Origin: JAOPZW01 sp963807305
GTDB lineage: Bacteria > Actinomycetota > Thermoleophilia > Solirubrobacterales > Solirubrobacteraceae
Assembly (NCBI GenBank): GCA_963807305.1
Contig: CAWEBN010000008.1
Location: 186,001-250,000 of the forward strand
Direction of reading: 5' to 3'
Length of the DNA stretch: 64,000 bases
Made by a program: the position numbers and the translations under genes. The notes below the pieces were generated by a model that saw nothing but the letters and a program-made list of their open reading frames with translations, did not search any database and was not told where the DNA came from. This document shows positions 1-11,708 of the stretch, in pieces. The stretch's first letter is position 1. Every line of letters begins with the position of its first letter.

Positions 1-296
1 CCCAGATCCTCGAGCTGCCACCAGCCGTTCATCGCCTTGACGTCGCCGCGCTCCTGCGCCCAGGTGATCGATGTCGGCGGGTCGTAGGCGAAGGTCATGC
101 GCGAGCGGATCGTGCGCACCGAGGCGTCGGACTCCGTGTCGACGCGCGTCGCGCGCCCGTCGGTGTCGCGCTCGATTACCTCGACGTCCTTCAGCGACTC
201 CTGCCATTCGGGCGCGTGCTCGATGTCCGCCGCGATCTCGAACACGCGCTCCAGCGGCGCGTCGATCTCGACCGTGCGCTCCCCGCGGATGCCCAT
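1..296 (-). CDS. SRPBCC/START-like protein, 3' end cut by window edge
   Basis: The N-terminal 98 residues are present and the rest lies outside the window. The start MGIRGERTVEIDAPLERVFEIAADI is typical of the polyketide cyclase/START-like SRPBCC fold: a beta strand, then the family's APxxRVF-type helix, then HAPEWQESLKDVEV. These proteins form a helix-grip cavity for hydrophobic ligands; the ligand here is unknown. The ATG at 296 is chosen because no start lies close upstream in frame. It follows the adenine deaminase remnant by 27 bases on the same strand. The family call is fairly secure; a specific function is not. Confidence 0.7.
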   Translation of the reverse strand, partial: MGIRGERTVEIDAPLERVFEIAADIEHAPEWQESLKDVEVIERDTDGRATRVDTESDASVRTIRSRMTFAYDPPTSITWAQERGDVKAMNGWWQLEDL

Positions 297-323
297 GGCG
301 CGGCAGCCTACTGGCGAGGCCCG

Positions 324-2097
324 TCAGCTCACGACCGGGTCCACGAGAGTGAACTCGCGCCCGTCGACCAGGCCGCGGTTGGTCAGCCGCAGCGCCGGGA
401 TGACGCCCAGCGACAGGAACGAGACCATCATGAACGGGTACTCGAGCGGGCAGCCGAGCGCCTTGTAGGCGCGGTCGAGGCCGCGCACCTCGTCGGCCAC
501 CTCGGCCACCGAGCGATCCGACATCAGGCCCGCGATGGGCAGGCGCACCTCGCCGATGACCTCGCCGCCGTCGACGGCGACCATCCCGCCGCCGGTCTCG
601 CGCAGGCGAGCGACCGCGGCGAGCATGTCCTCGTCGTCCATGCCGACCACGAAGAGGTTGTGGTTGTCGTGGGCCACCGTGCTCGCCACCGCGCCGCGCT
701 GTAGCCCGAGGCCCTGCACGAAGCCGACGCCGATCGTCCCCGGCCCGCCGTGGCGCTCGATGCTCGCGGCCTTGGCCAGGTCGATCGACGGATCGGCGGG
801 CACCGAGCCGTCGACCACCGTCGCCTCCACGATCCGGTGCTCGGTGGCCAGCTCGCCGGGGACCATGCCGATCGCGCGCACCTGCACGCGATCGCCGGAG
901 GCGAGGATCCGCAGGTCGTCGGCGGTGGGGGTGCGGGCGATGCGGACCGTGTCGCGCGCCCGGGCCGGGTACTCGTAGTCCGGGGTCTCGCCCCCGATCG
1001 CCTCGCCGTCGGCCAGCACCAGGTGCGGGCGCATCTGCGCGAGGTCCTCGACGAGCAGGATGTCGGCGCAGCGGCCCGGGGCGATCGAGCCGACGTCGTG
1101 GCGGCGGCCCATGTACTCCGCCGCGTTGACCGTCGCCATCTGGATCGCCACCAGCGGGTCGATCCCGGCGGCGATCGCGGTCCGCACCGCGTGGTTGAGG
1201 TGCCCGACCGTGGCCAGCGTCTCGGGATGCATGTCGTCGGTGACGAGCAGCGCGTGGCGCGAGTCGACGCCGTCCTCGAGCAGCACGGGGGCGAGCTTCT
1301 CGACGTCGTGCCACGCCGAGCCCTCGCGCAGCTGCACCCACATGCCCGGCGCGCAGCTTGGCCAGCGCGTCGCCGCGCAGGACGGTCTCGTGGTCGGAGT
1401 CCACACCGGCGGCGACGTAGGCGTGCAGGCGATGGTCGTCCCAGCCGTGCAGGCTCCAGTGCCCGGTCACCGGCAGCCCGGCCCCGAGCACGTCGCCGAT
1501 CATCTCGTGGGTCGCCGGGTCGGACTCGATGACGCCGGGCATGTTCATCATCTCCCCCAGACCGGCGACGCCCTCCCACCCCAGCGCCTCGCGGATGTCG
1601 CCAGGCGTGATCGTCGCCCCGGCGTCCTCGAAGCCGGGCAGCGCCGGTACGCAGGACGGGACGGCGAGCAGCACCTTCAGCTGGAGCCTGCTGCCCTCCT
1701 CGAGCATCCAGCGGATCCCGTCGAGCCCGAGGACGTTGGCGATCTCGTGGTTGTCGATGAGCACGGTCGTGGTGCCGTGCGGCAGGACCGCCTCGGCGAA
1801 GCGCGCCACGGTCACCATCGCCGACTCGACGTGCAGGTGCGTGTCGATGAGCCCGGGCACGAGAAAGGCGCCGTCGGCCTCGAGCAGGCGCGTCTGCGGC
1901 CCGCGCGTGTGGGCGGCGTCGCCGAACATCGCGATGCGCCCCGACTTGACCGCGACGTCGACGCTGTCGAGCACCTCGCGCGTGTGGACGTTGACGAGGC
2001 GCCCGCCGGTGATGACGAGGTCGGCGGGCTCGCGGCCCATGCAGACGTCCGCCAGCGTTCGGGTGAGGCTCGAGAGCGGGGGGCGCCCGTGGATCAT
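324..2097 (-). pseudogene. ade: Adenine deaminase, broken by a single-base frameshift
   Basis: Adenine deaminase converts adenine to hypoxanthine and ammonia with a binuclear metal site. Reading from ATG 2097, the N-terminal frame gives the amidohydrolase metal motif GLIDTHLHVESAM and later GHWSLHGWDDHRLHAYV followed by SDHE, as in the family. Near 1345-1350 the frame changes: LAKLRAG stays in one frame, while MWVQLREGSAWHDV and the whole C-terminal domain to the stop at 324 lie in another. The full span is 1,774 bases, which is 591 codons plus one, so one extra base (GGG where GG is expected) explains it. Either a pseudogene or a sequencing error; otherwise full length with no other damage. 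Confidence 0.85.
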
Positions 2098-2225
2098 GCG
2101 CGGCAGCTTTGCAGCCTTCGTGCGATGGGCGCGTGCGTGGGCCACTCGTCTCGGTGATTCGCGGGAAGCGCAGCGCGTTTTCGGCGTCTACGGTCGTACG
2201 ACACCGAGACTGGGAGATCGATCTG

Positions 2226-3395
2226 ATGAGCAATGGGGGCACCGTCGTGATCGGGGCCGGGCCGGCGGGCCTGGCCTCCGCCGCCGAACTGCGACGCAGA
2301 GGCGTGCCGGTGGTCGTGCTCGAGCGTGCCGACGCCATCGCGGCCTCGTGGCGCGGGCGCTATGACCGGCTGCGCCTGAACACGAGCCGCTGGTTCTCGA
2401 AGCTCCCGGGCGGGTCATACGCACCGGGCACCGGCGTGTTCCCCACGCGCGACGAGGTGATCACCTACCTCGAGGACTACGCGCGCGACAACGACCTCGA
2501 CGTGCGCCTGAGCACCAGCGTCGAGCGCATCGACCGCGACGGCGAGGGATGGGTCGTGCGTACGTCGGGCGGAGACGTCGGGGCCGCGCAGGTGATCGTC
2601 GCCGCCGGCTACGAGCACACGCCGTTCGTACCGGAGTGGCCGGGGCGCGAGCGCTTCCGCGGCGCGTTGGTGCACGCGGCCGAGTACCGCAACCCCGAGC
2701 CCTACCGCGGCGGCGACGTCCTCGTGGTCGGCCCGGGCTGCTCGGGCATGGAGATCGCCTACGACCTCGCCGAGGGCGGGGCGCGGCGGGTCCGGCTCGC
2801 GGTGCGGACCCCGCCGAACATCCTGGTCCGGTCGCCCATCGGCCCGGTCTTCGCGCTCGCGCTGATGCGCGTGCGCCCGGACCGCGCCGACCGCGTCGTG
2901 AACTTCGTGCGCTCCAAGGAGGTCGGCGACCTCACCGAGTACGGGCTGCCGGTGCCCGAGGAGGGGACGTTCAGCCGCCTGCGCCGCCTCGGCGTCGCGC
3001 CGGCCATCGTCGACAAGGTCGTGATCGAGGCGATCCGCGAACGGCGGATCGAGATCGTGGCCAGCCCCGAGGCGCTCGACGAAACCGGCGTCGCGCTCGC
3101 CGACGGCGCGCGCATCGAGCCCGATGCGGTGATCGCCGCGACCGGGTACCGCAGCGGCCTCGAGCCCATGGTGGGGCACCTCGGCGTGCTCGACGGCGAG
3201 GGCACGCCCCGGGCAGTCGCCGCCGAGCCGGCCGCGCCCGGCCTGCGCTTCGTCGGCTACGTGCATATCCCCGCGCAGATGCGCTACGGGGGGATCGAGG
3301 GCAAGCGGGCGGCGAAGGCCATCGCCGCCGAGCTGCGCACGCAGCGCGGCACCGCCGCGAGCGGCCGGCGCGAGGCGCTCGGATCGGCCGCCTAG
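2226..3395 (+). CDS. Flavin-containing monooxygenase (CzcO/YUC-like), 389 aa
   Basis: An FAD- and NADPH-dependent oxygenase or oxidoreductase. The FAD Rossmann motif GAGPAG is at residues 10-15, and a second dinucleotide motif, GPGCSG, is near 169-174. Between them lies the FMO-type stretch FRGALVHAAEYRNPEPY, and ATGYRSG stands towards the C terminus. ATG 2226 is preferred over upstream in-frame starts because the protein then begins directly at the first beta strand (MSNGGTVVIGAG). TACGGT at 2189-2194 is a plausible -10 box, and GGGAG precedes the start. It is divergent from the broken ade gene. The substrate cannot be read from sequence. Confidence 0.85.
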   Translation: MSNGGTVVIGAGPAGLASAAELRRRGVPVVVLERADAIAASWRGRYDRLRLNTSRWFSKLPGGSYAPGTGVFPTRDEVITYLEDYARDNDLDVRLSTSVERIDRDGEGWVVRTSGGDVGAAQVIVAAGYEHTPFVPEWPGRERFRGALVHAAEYRNPEPYRGGDVLVVGPGCSGMEIAYDLAEGGARRVRLAVRTPPNILVRSPIGPVFALALMRVRPDRADRVVNFVRSKEVGDLTEYGLPVPEEGTFSRLRRLGVAPAIVDKVVIEAIRERRIEIVASPEALDETGVALADGARIEPDAVIAATGYRSGLEPMVGHLGVLDGEGTPRAVAAEPAAPGLRFVGYVHIPAQMRYGGIEGKRAAKAIAAELRTQRGTAASGRREALGSAA

Positions 3396-3440
3396 CACGG
3401 CCTCTCGCGCCGGTACGGCAAGCCCCGGAGGACGTCGGCG

Positions 3441-3853
3441 CTAGCTGCCGCCGGCGATGTCGAGGAAGGCCTGCCAGCGCTTTTTGTCGCGCGCGGCGCG
3501 GCGCTGCTCCTCGGTGCCGTCCTCGGCCTGCTCGGCGGCCTCCTCGGCCTTGCGCAGGCGCTCCTGGAGGTCGGAGGTGTCGAGCTGGTCGGGGCTCATC
3601 GCCTCCTCGACGAGCACGAGCACGCCCTCGGGGCCGACCTGGATGTAGCCCTCGCCCTGCGCGAAGCGCTCGACGTCGGACTCCGAGCGGTAGAGACGAA
3701 GCTCGGTCGGCTCGAGCATGCCCAGCAGCGGCTGGTGGTGGGCCAGGACGCCGATCGAGCCGACCGTCGTGCGGGTCGAGACCATCTCGACCTCGTCGTT
3801 GAAGACCTCGCCCTCGGGCGTCAGGACCTCGACCTTGAACGGCGTGCGGGCCA

Positions 3854-3854
<1 letters not shown>
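3441..3854 (-). CDS. atpC: ATP synthase F1 epsilon subunit, 137 aa
   Basis: The epsilon subunit sits on the central stalk and couples rotation to catalysis; its C-terminal helices can brake ATP hydrolysis. The N-terminal beta barrel is clear (FKVEVLTPEGEVFNDEVEMVSTRTTVGSIGVLAHHQPLL with GSIGVLAHH being diagnostic), followed by a charged helical tail (LQERLRKAEEAAEQAEDG). It is the last gene of the operon: its ATG overlaps the atpD stop by one base (TGATG). The end faces the convergent monooxygenase gene with 45 bases between stops and no strong terminator hairpin visible. Confidence 0.96.
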
Positions 3855-5404
<1,550 letters not shown>

Positions 5405-5444
5405 GGCTTCCGGTCTCTCGGGATTTCGAAGTTTCGTCCTACCA

Positions 5445-5460
5445 TCGCCGCAAGCGGCGA
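5445..5460 (-). other. Intercistronic hairpin before atpD
   Basis: TCGCCG and CGGCGA form a 6-bp stem with a 4-base loop, 41 bases upstream of the atpD start. The plus-strand flank GTTTCG, eight variable bases, then TCGCCG is shared with the hairpin before atpA (8077-8092). Confidence 0.5.
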
Positions 5461-5477
5461 CGTCCGGCCGGCGTCAC

Positions 5478-6380
5478 TTACACCAGCGCCTCGGCGCCGG
5501 CGACAACTTCCATGATCTCCTGCGTGATCTCGGCCTGGCGTGCACGGTTCATCTCGAGCGTGAGGTCGTCGATGACCTCCGCGGCGTTCTGGGAGGCGTT
5601 GCGCATGGCGGTCATGCGCGCGCCCAGCTCCGACGCCGTCGACTCGAGCAGGGCCCGGTAGAGCGAGATCTCCACGTAGTCGGGGATGAGGCGCTCGAGG
5701 ATCTCCTCGGGCCCTGGCTCGTACTCGACGAGCGCGTGGTGGCCGGTGCCCTCGTCCTCGCCCTCGTCGTCGGGGGACTCGAGGATCGTCGCCTCCTGCA
5801 GCGGCAGCAGCGTCTCGCGCCGCACCTCTTGGACGAGGGGCGAGACGTAGCCGTTGTAGAGGATGTCGACGCGGTCGACCTTGCCGTCGACGTAGGCGGC
5901 CATCAGGTCGGCCGCGATGTCGCGCGCGTCGGCGTAGGCCGGGCGCTCGGTGAAGCCGGTGTAGGCGCCGGCGACCTCGCGCCCGCGGAAGGTCAGCGAG
6001 GAGACGCCGCGGCGCCCCGACGCGTAGAAGCTGACGTCGCGCCCGTCGCCCTCGTACTCGGACGCGGTGCGCAGGCCGGCGCGCAGGATCTGGGAGTTGA
6101 AGGCGCCCGCCAGGCCGCGGTCCGCCGTGACGAGCAGGATGGCGATCGTCTGCTCGTTCTCGTGCTGCTGGAGGATCGGCAGCTGGCCGACCTCGCCGCC
6201 GGCGGCCTCCGCCGCCTGGCGCGTCATGCGGCGGATCGCCCCGGCGTAGGGGCGCAGGTGGGCGATGCGCTGCTCGGCACGGCGCAGGCGCGCCGCCGCG
6301 ACCATCTCCATCGCCCGCGTGATCTTGCGGATGTTCTTGACCGAGTCGATCCGGTTCTTGACGTCGCGCTGTGAGGCCAT
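5478..6380 (-). CDS. atpG: ATP synthase F1 gamma subunit, 300 aa
   Basis: The central rotor shaft. The N terminus MASQRDVKNRIDSVKNIRKITRAMEMVAAARLRRA is the classic gamma coiled-coil strand, and the C terminus ALLESTASELGARMTAMRNASQNA pairs with it. AILLVTADRGLAGAFN marks the central fold. An acidic insert (DDEGEDEG) occurs near residues 205-215 in the surface region and matches the acidic additions on alpha and beta. The start lies 3 bases after the atpA stop, so translation is probably coupled. Confidence 0.97.
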   Translation of the reverse strand: MASQRDVKNRIDSVKNIRKITRAMEMVAAARLRRAEQRIAHLRPYAGAIRRMTRQAAEAAGGEVGQLPILQQHENEQTIAILLVTADRGLAGAFNSQILRAGLRTASEYEGDGRDVSFYASGRRGVSSLTFRGREVAGAYTGFTERPAYADARDIAADLMAAYVDGKVDRVDILYNGYVSPLVQEVRRETLLPLQEATILESPDDEGEDEGTGHHALVEYEPGPEEILERLIPDYVEISLYRALLESTASELGARMTAMRNASQNAAEVIDDLTLEMNRARQAEITQEIMEVVAGAEALV

Positions 6381-6383
6381 GGG

Positions 6384-8045
<1,662 letters not shown>

Positions 8046-8066
8046 TACGAAAAGAAGCTCCTGTTT

Positions 8067-8102
8067 CGCCCTTCGATCGCCGTGGGCGGCGACCTTCGGG
8101 CG
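8067..8102 (-). other. Intercistronic two-tier hairpin before atpA
   Basis: The inner stem TCGCCG/CGGCGA with a 4-base loop is at 8077-8092. An outer 5-bp stem CGCCC/GGGCG is at 8067-8071 and 8098-8102. The inner stem matches the one before atpD, including the GTTTCG flank. Confidence 0.5.
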
Positions 8103-8105
8103 ACG

Positions 8106-8636
8106 TTAGCGAGTGACTACCTGCTTGCGAAGGTTCTCGAGTCGGGTGCGGATGGAGGCGTCGATGATGGAGTTCCCGACGCGCACGACGATCCCACCCA
8201 GGACTTCGGGATCGACGGTGCTCGTCAGCTCCACGGTACGCCCTGTCTGACGCCCGATCTCGTCGCCGACGCGCTGGGCGACCGACGGATCGAGCTCGAC
8301 GGCGCTCGTGATCTGGACCGGAAGGAGCTTGTTGGCGTCCTCCCAGAGGCGGTCGTACTCCCGGCGCACGCGGAAGATCACCGGCATGCGGTGGTTCTCC
8401 AACAGCAGCGACAGGAAGTTGACGACCGACTCGTGGGCGCCGGTGACCGCCTTGTGCAGGCCGTCCTCCTTCTCCTCGGTGGAGAAGTAGGGCGAGAAGA
8501 AGAACATCTGCAGCTCGCGCGATTCGTCGAGCGCATCGGCGAACTGGCCGAGCTGCTCCCGGACGAGGTCGATGTCGTCGTGCTCGGTGGCGACCTCGAA
8601 CAGCGCCCGCGCGTAGACCTGGGCGATCTCTTCCAT
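8106..8636 (-). CDS. atpH: ATP synthase F1 delta subunit, 176 aa
   Basis: Delta (OSCP-type) joins F1 to the peripheral b stalk. The start MEEIAQVYARALFEVATEHDDIDLV is the family signature (YARALFE), and the C-terminal ITSAVELDPSVAQRVGDEIGRQTGRTVELTSTVDPEVLGGIVVRVG is the conserved delta end domain. The length is typical and no mycobacterial-style b-delta fusion is seen; b and delta are separate here. The gene starts 3 bases after atpF and ends 60 bases before atpA. Confidence 0.96.
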   Translation of the reverse strand: MEEIAQVYARALFEVATEHDDIDLVREQLGQFADALDESRELQMFFFSPYFSTEEKEDGLHKAVTGAHESVVNFLSLLLENHRMPVIFRVRREYDRLWEDANKLLPVQITSAVELDPSVAQRVGDEIGRQTGRTVELTSTVDPEVLGGIVVRVGNSIIDASIRTRLENLRKQVVTR

Positions 8637-8639
8637 GGG

Positions 8640-9209
8640 CTAGTTGCGGTGCTCCCCGCCGAGCGAGCTGAAGTCGAGCTCGCCGAGCGCCTCCTCGACG
8701 AGGCGCTTCTGGTCGTCCTCGTTGAGCGTCTTGCGGGTCACCTTCTCGGTGGCGAGGATCGTCAGGTCGGCGACCTCGGTGCGGATCTCCTGGATCGCGC
8801 GGCGCGTCTCGGCCTCGATGTCGCGGCGCGTCTGCTCCAGCAGCTCCTCGCGCTTGGCCCTGGCCTCCTCGACGGTCTCGCGCTCGTGCACCTCGCCCGC
8901 CTTGCGTGCGCGGGTGATGATCTCCTCGGCCTGCGCGCGCGCCTCGCGCAGCCGCCCGCGGTACTCCTCGAGCAGCTCGGCCGACTCCGCGCGCGCCCGC
9001 TCGGCGGTCTCGATCGACTCCTCGATCGCACGCTGGCGCTTGTCGAGCGCCTCGGTGATGGCCGGCCACGCCCACTTGCGCAGGACGAAGAACGCCACCA
9101 GGAACGCGAGCACCGTCCAGATCATCAGCCCCACGTTGGGACTGACGAGGAAGTTGGAGTTCGGCTCCGTCGTCGTGGTGGCGGCGAGCGGGGTGACGAG
9201 GGCGAGCAT
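8640..9209 (-). CDS. atpF: ATP synthase Fo b subunit, 189 aa
   Basis: The peripheral stalk subunit. One membrane helix (VGLMIWTVLAFLVAFFVLRKWAW, residues about 26-48) is followed by a long charged coiled coil (ALDKRQRAIEESIETAERARAESAELL onward). A leader of about 25 residues rich in Thr and Ala precedes the helix. The RBS AGGAG overlaps the atpE stop codon (TAGGAG) and lies 5 bases before ATG 9209, so translation is likely coupled to atpE. Confidence 0.95.
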   Translation of the reverse strand: MLALVTPLAATTTTEPNSNFLVSPNVGLMIWTVLAFLVAFFVLRKWAWPAITEALDKRQRAIEESIETAERARAESAELLEEYRGRLREARAQAEEIITRARKAGEVHERETVEEARAKREELLEQTRRDIEAETRRAIQEIRTEVADLTILATEKVTRKTLNEDDQKRLVEEALGELDFSSLGGEHRN

Positions 9210-9216
9210 CTGTCTC

Positions 9217-9498
9217 CTAGCCCAGGAAGAAGGCGATGAGGCCGAAGATGAAGGCGTAGAACACGATCGCCTCGGTCAGCGCGAAGCCCAGCCACTGGAT
9301 CGAGGTGATCTCGTCGCGCATCTCGGGCTGTCGGGTCACCGACTCGATGACCTTGCCGAAGATGAAGCCGACGCCGATGCCGGGGCCGATGGTGCCCAGG
9401 CCGGCGCCGATGCCGAGGGCGATCGCCTTGCCGGCCTTGCGGCCGTACTCCGCGGGATCGGCAGCCTGGGCGATCTGCGTGATGACGGACAGGTCCAC
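9217..9498 (-). CDS. atpE: ATP synthase Fo c subunit, 93 aa
   Basis: The proteolipid of the rotor ring. Helix 1 carries the glycine repeat GIGAGLGTIGPGIGVG (about 29-44), a polar loop follows (TRQPEMRDE), and helix 2 has the ion-binding Glu at about residue 76 (FALTEAIVFYAFIFG). The residue after this Glu is Ala rather than Ser or Thr, and no Na+ signature is visible, so proton coupling is inferred. It is longer than the usual 70-85 residues because of a polar N-terminal segment of about 20 residues. The start is GTG at 9498 with an excellent RBS (AAAGGAGC). Confidence 0.96.
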   Translation of the reverse strand: MDLSVITQIAQAADPAEYGRKAGKAIALGIGAGLGTIGPGIGVGFIFGKVIESVTRQPEMRDEITSIQWLGFALTEAIVFYAFIFGLIAFFLG

Positions 9499-9511
9499 TG
9501 CGATTGCTCCT

Positions 9512-10405
9512 TTAGTGCTCGGCGGACACGGCGCCGCCGAGGTAGATCGCGGTCAGGGTGGCGAAGATGAAGGCCTGCAGCGTCGCCACCAGGCCGACCT
9601 CGAAGAGGAAGAAGGCCACGGCCATGACGCCGGTGATGAGCCCGAGGATGACGGAGCCGAAGACGGCCAGGTTGAGCAGCACGACCAGCCCGCCGCCCAT
9701 GAAGAGGATGAGCAGGTGGCCGGCCAGGATGTTGGCGAAGAGTCGGACACTCAGGCTGACGAGGCGGACGAGGTGCGAGATGACCTCGATGAAGAAGATC
9801 GGGATGCGCGCGGGACCCTCGACGCCGGCGGGGATCCAGCTCTTGAGGTAGCCGACGACGCCCTTGGCCCGGATGCCCTCGACGTGGTAGCTGAGCCACA
9901 CCATGATCGTGAGCACGAGCGGGACGGAGAGGTTGGCCGTCGCCGCGTAGAGCGCGAGGCTCGGCACCTGCACGCCGAAGATGTCGACCGTGTGCTCGGT
10001 GTTCGTCGGCAGCGGGAGGTAGCCGATGATGTTGGAGAACCAGATGAACAGGAAGATGGTCGCGATGAAGGGGAACCACTTCGAGGCCATCCGGTCGTCC
10101 ATGTTCCCGCGCGTGATGTTGTCGCGCATGAGCGCGAAGGCGGCTTCGACGGCCGTCTGCAGCCGGTTCGGGCGCTCCTGCATGCGCCGCGCGACATAGA
10201 TCATCGTGAAGCACGTCAGCGCGGTCGCGACGATGACGTAGAAGACGGCCTTGTTGAACTCGATCGGGCCGACCGAGAACCACGGATCGAGCTTGAACTC
10301 GTTCTGCGGCTTGTAGTCCTCGTTGATGTTCAGCGCCATCGCCGTGGCGGGGCCGATCAGCACGAGGGCGAACCCGAGGAGGACGCTGAGGAGGCGACGG
10401 GCCAT
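9512..10405 (-). CDS. atpB: ATP synthase Fo a subunit, 297 aa
   Basis: The proton-channel stator subunit. It has several membrane helices. The essential arginine lies in SLSVRLFANILAGHLL, and the last helix is EVGLVATLQAFIFATLTAIYLGGA. The N-terminal segment MARRLLSVLLGFALVLIGPATAMA may be a cleaved signal or an additional helix. It starts directly after the stop of the small membrane protein gene at 10406 and is followed by atpE after 13 bases. The family assignment is secure. Confidence 0.97.
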   Translation of the reverse strand: MARRLLSVLLGFALVLIGPATAMALNINEDYKPQNEFKLDPWFSVGPIEFNKAVFYVIVATALTCFTMIYVARRMQERPNRLQTAVEAAFALMRDNITRGNMDDRMASKWFPFIATIFLFIWFSNIIGYLPLPTNTEHTVDIFGVQVPSLALYAATANLSVPLVLTIMVWLSYHVEGIRAKGVVGYLKSWIPAGVEGPARIPIFFIEVISHLVRLVSLSVRLFANILAGHLLILFMGGGLVVLLNLAVFGSVILGLITGVMAVAFFLFEVGLVATLQAFIFATLTAIYLGGAVSAEH

Positions 10406-10768
10406 CTAGGCAGGCTGCTCCGGCTTGTGGAACGGGCGCATGATCATGGACACGGTGAAGTAGGCCGTGAAAAGGACGATCACGAGCACCGCGGCGGCCA
10501 GGCCCGCGTCGTTGTCCTCCATCCCGGCGGCGAAGATCGTAAGGGCTACGAGCCATCCGCGTCCGATCATCGACCCGACCGTGATGCCGGCGACCACGCG
10601 CGGGTCATCCGCGGCCGCCGCCTTGCGAGCGAGCACGACCTGGATCGCGCGCTGCGCGATCCATGCCACAGCGCCGGCCGCGTAGCCGAGCATCGGCAGG
10701 TCCGCCACCAGGAAGATCGGGAGGGCCAGGATGAGGAGGACGATGTCGAGATAGCGCAGGGCGAGCAT
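10406..10768 (-). CDS. AtpI-like small membrane protein, 120 aa
   Basis: About four hydrophobic segments: residues 5-25, 30-48, 60-80 and 88-110. The position immediately before atpB is where AtpI, a helper for c-ring assembly or Mg2+ uptake, is encoded in many bacteria. I do not see a strong AtpI sequence signature, so the name rests mainly on position and topology. The stop abuts the atpB start. The ATG at 10768 overlaps a TGA of a possible 52-codon frame upstream (TGATG). Confidence 0.6.
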   Translation of the reverse strand: MLALRYLDIVLLILALPIFLVADLPMLGYAAGAVAWIAQRAIQVVLARKAAAADDPRVVAGITVGSMIGRGWLVALTIFAAGMEDNDAGLAAAVLVIVLFTAYFTVSMIMRPFHKPEQPA

Positions 10769-10980
10769 CAGCGGTCACCGGGGCCTGCGACAGCCACGTT
10801 CCCAATTACGGCGCCGGTGAACACGCCCGCAGCGTCGAATCGCGCACGCGCCCCTGCGCCGGCGCTCCCGGCGCGGCTCGAGACGGCGCGCGCCGCCCCG
10901 CGACTCGGGGGGTCGGTCGTCGGCATCGCTCTCTGGGGGCTGCGCTTCGGACATGGTCGATGGGCCGCTCGCGGAAGCCT

Positions 10981-11011
10981 GAACCGCCCGCCGTTCGGCG
11001 GGCCGCGGTTC
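10981..11011 (-). other. Bulged hairpin in the atp leader
   Basis: GAACCG pairs with CGGTTC and CCCGCC pairs with GGCGGG, with a short loop and a 3-base bulge. It lies in the predicted leader of the atp operon, about 210 bases before the first gene. It has no T-rich tail, so it is not a classic terminator. Confidence 0.4.
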
Positions 11012-11055
11012 TGCTGGAGGGGGGTTGGGGACGTACCCTCCCGGCGGCGGCGCGA

Positions 11056-11085
11056 AGGCTAGCGGATCGCGCGAGCTTGTAACAA
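11056..11085 (-). promoter_or_regulatory. Candidate promoter of the atp operon
   Basis: On the minus strand TTGTTA (11085-11080) is followed after 18 bases by TAGCCT (11061-11056), a -10 type seen repeatedly in this window. It is the best match upstream of the first atp gene. Confidence 0.4.
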
Positions 11086-11159
11086 CCTTGTGACACTGCG
11101 CTCGATCTCCGACGCTCAGTCGGTCCTGGAGCCGCCTCGCGGTGCAGTACGCGGCCCGT

Positions 11160-11591
11160 TCAGCGCCGGGACGAGCCGCCGCCGTTCGGGCGGCTCTCCA
11201 GGTGCTGCGTCCGCGCGTCGAGGCATGCATCGTGGCGGCTGGCGTGACTGGCCACCGAGGCGACCCGCCCCTCCGTCACGCGGTACACCCACCAGCGCTG
11301 GACGGACTCGATCGCGCCGTTCTCGCGCCGTAGGTTCAGCGCTCCGCTGACGATGACGCAGTCGCCCAGCGCCTCGAACGAATAGGGGTAGGCGTCGACC
11401 AGTGTGCCGCTCTCGGCCAGGCCGTCGAGGTAGTCGCGCAGCGCGTCGTGTCCGTGCAGGGCTCCGGCGGTCACCGCGGTGGGGCGCCAGTCGACGTCGG
11501 GCGCCGTGAGGGCCACGAGGGTCTCCACGTCGTTGTCGCGCGCGGCGACCCAAACCGAGCGCACCAGCCCCACGTCCTCCGCCACCGCCAT
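11160..11591 (-). CDS. SnoaL/NTF2-like protein, 143 aa
   Basis: A small cone-shaped alpha+beta fold with the SnoaL/ketosteroid-isomerase pattern: LVRSVWVAARDNDVETLVALTAPDVDWRPT, then a GHDALRDYL turn, then strands ending in RWWVYRVTEGRVASVASH. Members act as isomerases, cyclases or stress-related binding proteins. No catalytic assignment is possible here. TAGCGT lies 6 bases before ATG 11591, so the transcript is probably leaderless. It is divergent from the cyclotransferase gene at 11709. Confidence 0.75.
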   Translation of the reverse strand: MAVAEDVGLVRSVWVAARDNDVETLVALTAPDVDWRPTAVTAGALHGHDALRDYLDGLAESGTLVDAYPYSFEALGDCVIVSGALNLRRENGAIESVQRWWVYRVTEGRVASVASHASRHDACLDARTQHLESRPNGGGSSRR

Positions 11592-11597
11592 GCGTGC

Positions 11598-11603
11598 ACG
11601 CTA
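11598..11603 (-). promoter_or_regulatory. -10 box of a leaderless promoter (SnoaL-like gene)
   Basis: TAGCGT on the minus strand ends 6 bases before ATG 11591, placing the likely transcript start at the start codon. Confidence 0.4.
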
Positions 11604-11708
11604 CTGCGCTCGCGAAGGCGCGCGCGTGCCAAACGGCCGGGGATCGGTCGTGTCGTCGGGCTGACACGCCCCGTGTAGGCACGCTGCGGCTGGGCAGGCC
11701 CAGCGGTC

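Larger units (their letters stand above)
10769..11159. other. ATP synthase operon leader and promoter region, no confident gene
   Basis: This 390-base stretch holds the candidate promoter at 11056-11085, a bulged hairpin at 10981-11011 and an open frame of 52 codons (10926 to 10768, minus) with no recognisable protein features. The leader would be roughly 280 bases long, unusual in a window where many genes look leaderless. Confidence 0.5.

Noticed and set aside
10768..10926. 52-codon minus-strand frame overlapping the first atp gene by TGATG
   Set aside because: No RBS, no recognisable AtpZ or AtpI features and Ala/Arg-rich composition; kept only as a note on the leader.
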